Source of the DNA: Zeus faber
Lineage: Eukaryota; Chordata; Actinopteri; Zeiformes; Zeidae
Length of the DNA stretch: 64,000 nt
Reading direction: 5' to 3'
Assembly (NCBI GenBank): GCA_960531495.1
Contig: OY482862.1
Span: 9,493,155-9,557,154 of the forward strand
Within the stretch, counting starts at the first letter, position 1; each line of letters starts with the position of its first letter. The position numbers were made by a program, and so were the translations under genes. Of this stretch, positions 59,943 through 64,000 are shown piece after piece. Below the pieces are notes generated by a model. That model worked only from the letters and a program-made list of their open reading frames with translations. It did not search any database and had not been told where the DNA came from.

Positions 59943-60006
59943 TGCTTGGTCAGGGCTTTGGACAATAGGGGGGGCACACACCCTTTGGGTCTGTTCAGGT
60001 ATAAAT
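59943..60006 (+). promoter_or_regulatory. Promoter of gamma-M gene M7
   Basis: TGCTTGGTCAGGGC at 59943-59956, ACAATAG at 59962-59968, TATAAAT at 60000-60006. Confidence 0.66.
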
Positions 60007-60083
60007 GTATGGGGTTAAACCAGTCAGGGTATCAGTTCACCAACAGTTCTCTCAGAGACCTTCAGACCCACCACAAGCAAAAC

Positions 60084-60843
60084 CATGGGCAAGGTAAGAA
60101 TTAATACACATATTCAAAATTAAAGACAACGAGCATGGATTAATACAGAACAAACAGTGATGGTACAACATTTTGCCAAAGCTGCTCTAATGCCTCATGA
60201 TTTTTACAGATCACCTTCTACGAGGAAAGGAACTTCCAGGGCCGCTCCTATGAGTGCATGAGCGACTGCTCCGACATGTCCTCCTACCTGAGCAGGTGTC
60301 AGTCCTGCAGGGTGGAGAGCGGCTGCTTCATGGTGTACGAGCGTCCCAACTTCATGGGCCAGCAGTTCTTCATGAGGAGGGGCGAGTACTCAGACTACAC
60401 AAGCATGATGGGCATGAGCAGTGGCATCAAGTCTTGCCGTATGATCCCCATGGTAGGTGTTAGAAGAACGTCCAAATGCTAGACCTAGCACCTTCCTCAC
60501 TACTTAACAAAGTTTGTTTTATAATTTAATTTTAACAGATTGTATATTCATCTCACTCTAAAAACAGCACAGAGGCCAGTTCAGGATGAAGATCTACGAG
60601 AGGGAGAACTTCGGTGGTCAGATGAACGAGCTGATGGACGACTGTGACAACATCATGGACCGTTACCGCATGAACGACTGCCAGTCCTGCCACGTGATGG
60701 ACGGTCACTGGCTGATGTACGAGCAGCCCCAGTTCAGAGGCAGGATGATGTACATGAGGCCTGGAGAGTACAGGAGCTTCAGGGAGATGGGCATGTGTGG
60801 CACCAGTTTCATGAGCATGAGGCCTATCACTGACATGTGCTAA
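60084..60843 (+). CDS. crygm: Gamma-M crystallin (gene M7)
   Basis: Lens crystallin. Exons: 60084-60092 (Met-Gly-Lys, donor GTAAGA), 60210-60452 (81 codons, donor GTAGGT), 60568-60843 (91 codons plus TAA). Total 175 residues. It carries several changes at otherwise constant sites: QFRGR for QYRGR, MCGTSF for MSGTRF and SMRPI for SMRRI. The added Cys, the lost Arg and the new Pro lie in or next to the last Greek key, so this copy may be under relaxed constraint or specialised. No stop or splice defect is visible. Confidence 0.92.
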
Positions 60844-60860
60844 CTATCTATTTTGAAATC

Positions 60861-60866
60861 AATAAA
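60861..60866 (+). terminator. Poly(A) signal of gene M7
   Basis: AATAAA 17 bp after the stop codon. Confidence 0.8.
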
Positions 60867-61323
60867 TCATGATTTAACTTATTTTTGGACTTGCTGCAAT
60901 TTTTTTCTATAACAAAGTACAGGATTTGTGTGGATTATGAATGCCAAATTAGTTTATAATTCAGCACTTTATTGAAGCACACAATAGATTGATACAAAAG
61001 TATATTTGGAATTCATTACAGAATGAGGTTGAGTAGCCATATGAGCCATAAGCCCATACTGTTACAATTCACAAAATCCTCATTGGCCATTAATTAAATC
61101 ATAAATGTATGGCATTCAGTAAATCTTTATGGAAGTTAATGTTTAACAGAAAACAGTGAGTTGTTGTAGAAATAGAAATTGAAAGCAAATTTAAACCATA
61201 GTTACATTTGTATTTATCTGCTTTGTAACATATCATCACACCGTGGAGGTAATTCTTCTTAAATTCCACATTCACTTTCATTATAACTCAATGGTAAGCC
61301 ATCAAATATAAATATCAGATGAC

Positions 61324-62143
61324 AGAGCACCGCCGGGTGCCTTCCGGGGGCCCTGGCAGGGTTGCTTGCTGTTGTGGATGTGGGTTGGGGTGTGGGGGGC
61401 GGCTGTCTGCCTTTTGCTCCTGCTGCGTGGCTTCTCTGCAGTAGGCGCCCCGGGTGGCGGGGGTGGTGGAGGGCCCGTATATCTGGTAGCCTGCTGACAT
61501 CGGCAGGTAGGGGGAGGGCTAACATCCAGGTGCACCGTGCTGAGCACACTCTGCTACATGGATGGGCACTCAGAGCTCACGCTGGGCGGGGCGTCTGGTC
61601 GGCCGCGGTGGGGCGGGCCTCGCCCTTACGCGGGGTGTGGGTGGGCATGAGGGTCCCGCTGGCTTGCCTGTGCGGCGGTTCGGGCAGGGTGACGGTCTGT
61701 CTGCGCAGGACCTGGATCCGGCCCTGCGGTCCGCGCCTGGCGCCTGTGGCCCGGGTTCTCTGCCTGCGGCTGCGTCTTGTGCCCACATTTGGAAATGGGT
61801 TGTACTGTATGTGTGTGCCCCAGGGGTGCAGTCTCTCCTCGTGCTCCCTGGGACTGGGTTATGCTCCTCTGGGCCAGGCGTGGGGGTTGCTCCACGCTTC
61901 TCCCGCTTCTCTGGGGGCCTGGGGGTCTTCTGTGGCCGCAGGGCAGGGTGCTTGGGGCTTTCCTGCAGCCGTAGGGTAGCTACGCAGCTGTGGAGCTCGG
62001 GGGAGGCTTCGGGCCCTTTCCGCTGCTTGGAGGCGCCATGACATCATACCAACCTTATACACCAGAACCAATTGGGATAAGTCCTGTGCACTCACCGGTG
62101 AACACCTTACACACACACACACACACACACGCACACACACACA

Positions 62144-62190
<47 letters not shown>

Positions 62191-62812
62191 GCACACACAC
62201 ACACAAACATACAGGCGGTCCCATCACACACACACACTCGCACACACCACCACACCTGCTTCAAGTGCACCCCAGCACCTTCCTGGTTGCATTCCTCTCC
62301 TTTCCTCCCTCATTTACTGTCATAATTATGACAGGAAGAGGCCACGTGACCAGTTGTAGTTCCATTTTTCCGGGACCTAATTCACTGTTTTTCAATACAT
62401 GTTGTCATCCAATGTTCATGTTTTTGTGTAAATGTTGTTTGTTTCTATGTTTATTTGTCTCACCGTGGTGATTCTCCCCCTCTTGGAGTAGTGATCAGTT
62501 GTTTATAGACCCAAAGATGATAAATAGTTCTCCAAAGAGAGGGGTTGGTGGTGGTTCTCTACAGAATAACCAAAGACTGCGCTCTTGTCATTCTACAGGT
62601 CGTCCACAGGACAGAGTTATTGCAGCAGTTCTTGATGTTTTAAGAATGAATAAAGACTTGCATTGCAGGTTGAGAACTTGAATTCCACTTGCAGACTAAC
62701 TCTGTCCTAGATACAATGGCACAAATACTCTTTGTTGTATGCCCAGCATGCTGACAGCACAGGTAGAAATAAAAATAAAAATAAAATTAAAATAAATAAA
62801 AATGAATAAATT
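61324..62812 (+). mobile_element. Retroposon family A, longest copy with 13-bp target duplication
   Basis: Flanked by AATATCAGATGAC at 61311-61323 and 62813-62825, the direct repeat expected from target-primed reverse transcription. The element has a GC-rich 5' body (about 61324-62040), a (CA)n array (62108-62205), a conserved 3' part and an A-rich tail of AAATA repeats (62768-62812). It interrupts the spacer between M7 and M8. No reverse transcriptase is encoded, so it would need help from another element. Family unknown to me. Confidence 0.72.
62108..62205. repeat. (CA)n array inside retroposon A
   Basis: CA run with CG and CT interruptions, at the same internal position as in the other copies. 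Confidence 0.95.
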
Positions 62813-62825
62813 AATATCAGATGAC

Positions 62826-63682
62826 TCAGCAGACGATTTTGTTTGCCCCTGATCCAGTGCCCAATTAACTAGAACCAAGACAGGTGTGGCTCCTTAAATC
62901 ACACCACCTCAACACCACATAGGCATATAAGCCAGAAGCCATATTTGCCATAAGCCCCCACTGCTACAAACCGCAAAAACCTCATTGATTATTATATTAT
63001 TCATTAATATATGCCATTCAATAAAACGTTATGGAAGTTAATGTTGAACAGTACATAGTGAGTTATGGTAGAAATAGTAGTTGAATGGGAATTAAAACCA
63101 TCGATAAATTTTTATTTATCAGCTTTGCAATATATCATGATACTTTCACACCATGGAGGTAATTCTTCTTAAATTCCACATTCACTTTCATTATAAGTCA
63201 ATGGCAGGAAGCAATCAAATTTAAATATGAGACGACTCAGCGGACAATTTTGTTTGTGAACCTGTATGACCGGTTAGTAATTGTATATTTATATATAGGC
63301 TCAATAAATGAGAATGTATCTTTTCAGTGATTAACGATGTATTCTGGCATTACAATAGTTTTTTTATAGGTCTTTCAAACCAGCAAAAGTACAATCCCCT
63401 ATTCCTTTGCAAAACAAATCACAACTCATAACTCAACATTCATGTTAGTAGATTGAAAATATGATTGAGTTGCAAAAAACCTCTAGTATAACTAATATAG
63501 CTTATAGTATCTCTTCTAACAAGCACTCTACTGAATTTTGTGAACCCTCTACTAAAGTCCTACTTTGTGGGACTGTTTGACCTGCTCTTTGTTAACGTTC
63601 TATCCAGAAGGTCTTTGAGGCAGTTTGACCCTGTTGAAATATAACTAAGCATCTCAACACTCTATGGGCTTCTATAGCATGT
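62826..63682. other. Tandem-unit spacer upstream of M8
   Basis: Resumes unit sequence after the retroposon and continues to the promoter. No gene in it. Confidence 0.55.
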
Positions 63683-63745
63683 TGCTTGGTCAGGGCTTTG
63701 GACAATAGGGGGGCACCCACCCTTTGGGTCTGTTCAGGTATAAAT
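63683..63745 (+). promoter_or_regulatory. Promoter of gamma-M gene M8
   Basis: TGCTTGGTCAGGGC at 63683-63696, ACAATAG at 63702-63708, TATAAAT at 63739-63745. Confidence 0.66.
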
Positions 63746-63823
63746 GTAGGGAGGTCAAACCAGTCAGGGTATCAGTTCACCAACAGTTCTCTGAGAGACC
63801 TTCAGAACCACACAACCATAACC

Positions 63824-64000
63824 ATGGGCAAGGTAGGAATAAATACATATATTAAACATTAAACGGACATTGATTAATACAGAACAAAGGAACACTGCTG
63901 GTACAACCTTCTGTCAAAGCTGCCTCATGATTTGTTACAGATCACCTTCTACGAGGAGAGGAACTTCCAGGGCCGCTCCTATGAGTGCATGAGCGACTGC
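63824..64000 (+). CDS. crygm: Gamma-M crystallin (gene M8), cut by the window end
   Basis: Exon 1 at 63824-63832 (Met-Gly-Lys, donor GTAGGA) and the first 50 bases of exon 2 from 63951 ([16 protein letters not shown]). Promoter, intron 1 and the exon 2 start match M4-M7, so it is another copy of the tandem gamma-M unit. Exon 3 lies beyond the window. The array therefore continues to the right. Confidence 0.88.

Overview
This window is nuclear DNA from a teleost fish. The evidence is two gamma-S and eight gamma-M crystallin genes with the vertebrate three-exon layout. Gamma-M crystallins are the methionine-rich lens proteins of aquatic vertebrates. The surrounding repeats also fit a fish genome: long (CA)n arrays, Tc1-like transposons, a Ty3/Gypsy element with chromodomain remnants, fish-type LINEs and endogenous retroviruses. 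No bacterial features, CRISPR arrays, tRNA or rRNA genes were recognised.

Layout. 1-14.2 kb has no gene I can support. It is a block dense in microsatellites with two copies of a dispersed GC-rich retroposon, one short MITE and a LINE tail. 14.7-23.6 kb holds two gamma-S crystallin genes on the minus strand (14834-16103 and 22177-23472), separated by an internally deleted Ty3/Gypsy element with a 5-bp target duplication (17643-20755) and a MITE (20936-21504). 25.4-64 kb holds eight gamma-M crystallin genes on the plus strand, starting at 25545, 30339, 36724, 40652, 45503, 58263, 60084 and 63824; the last is cut by the window end. The last five, and the 3' half of the third, belong to a tandemly amplified unit that includes promoter, introns and 3' flank.

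Mobile elements in the gamma-M spacers: Tc1-like relics (27.5-30.0 kb), a minus-strand LINE (32-35 kb), a minus-strand endogenous retrovirus with a leucine-tRNA-type primer site (41.9-45.0 kb), a plus-strand endogenous retrovirus inserted into a solo LTR (46.5-53.4 kb), a minus-strand Gypsy relic (54.3-57.2 kb) and a GC-rich retroposon with a 13-bp target duplication (61.3-62.8 kb).

The crystallin genes share one design. Exon 1 codes only Met-Gly-Lys, exon 2 codes the N-terminal Greek-key domain and exon 3 the C-terminal domain, and both introns are phase 0. Every gamma-M gene has a TATA box. Seven of the eight have a Maf-response-like half site 56-57 bp upstream of TATA and a SOX-like ACAAT site 19-20 bp after it. 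The proteins pack at very high concentration in lens fibre cells to raise refractive index. The most notable non-routine observations are this fixed promoter grammar, apparent gene conversion of exon 3 plus 3' flank between neighbouring gamma-M genes, a GT repeat beside a splice acceptor, the nested retroviral insertions, and an unclassified retroposon family.
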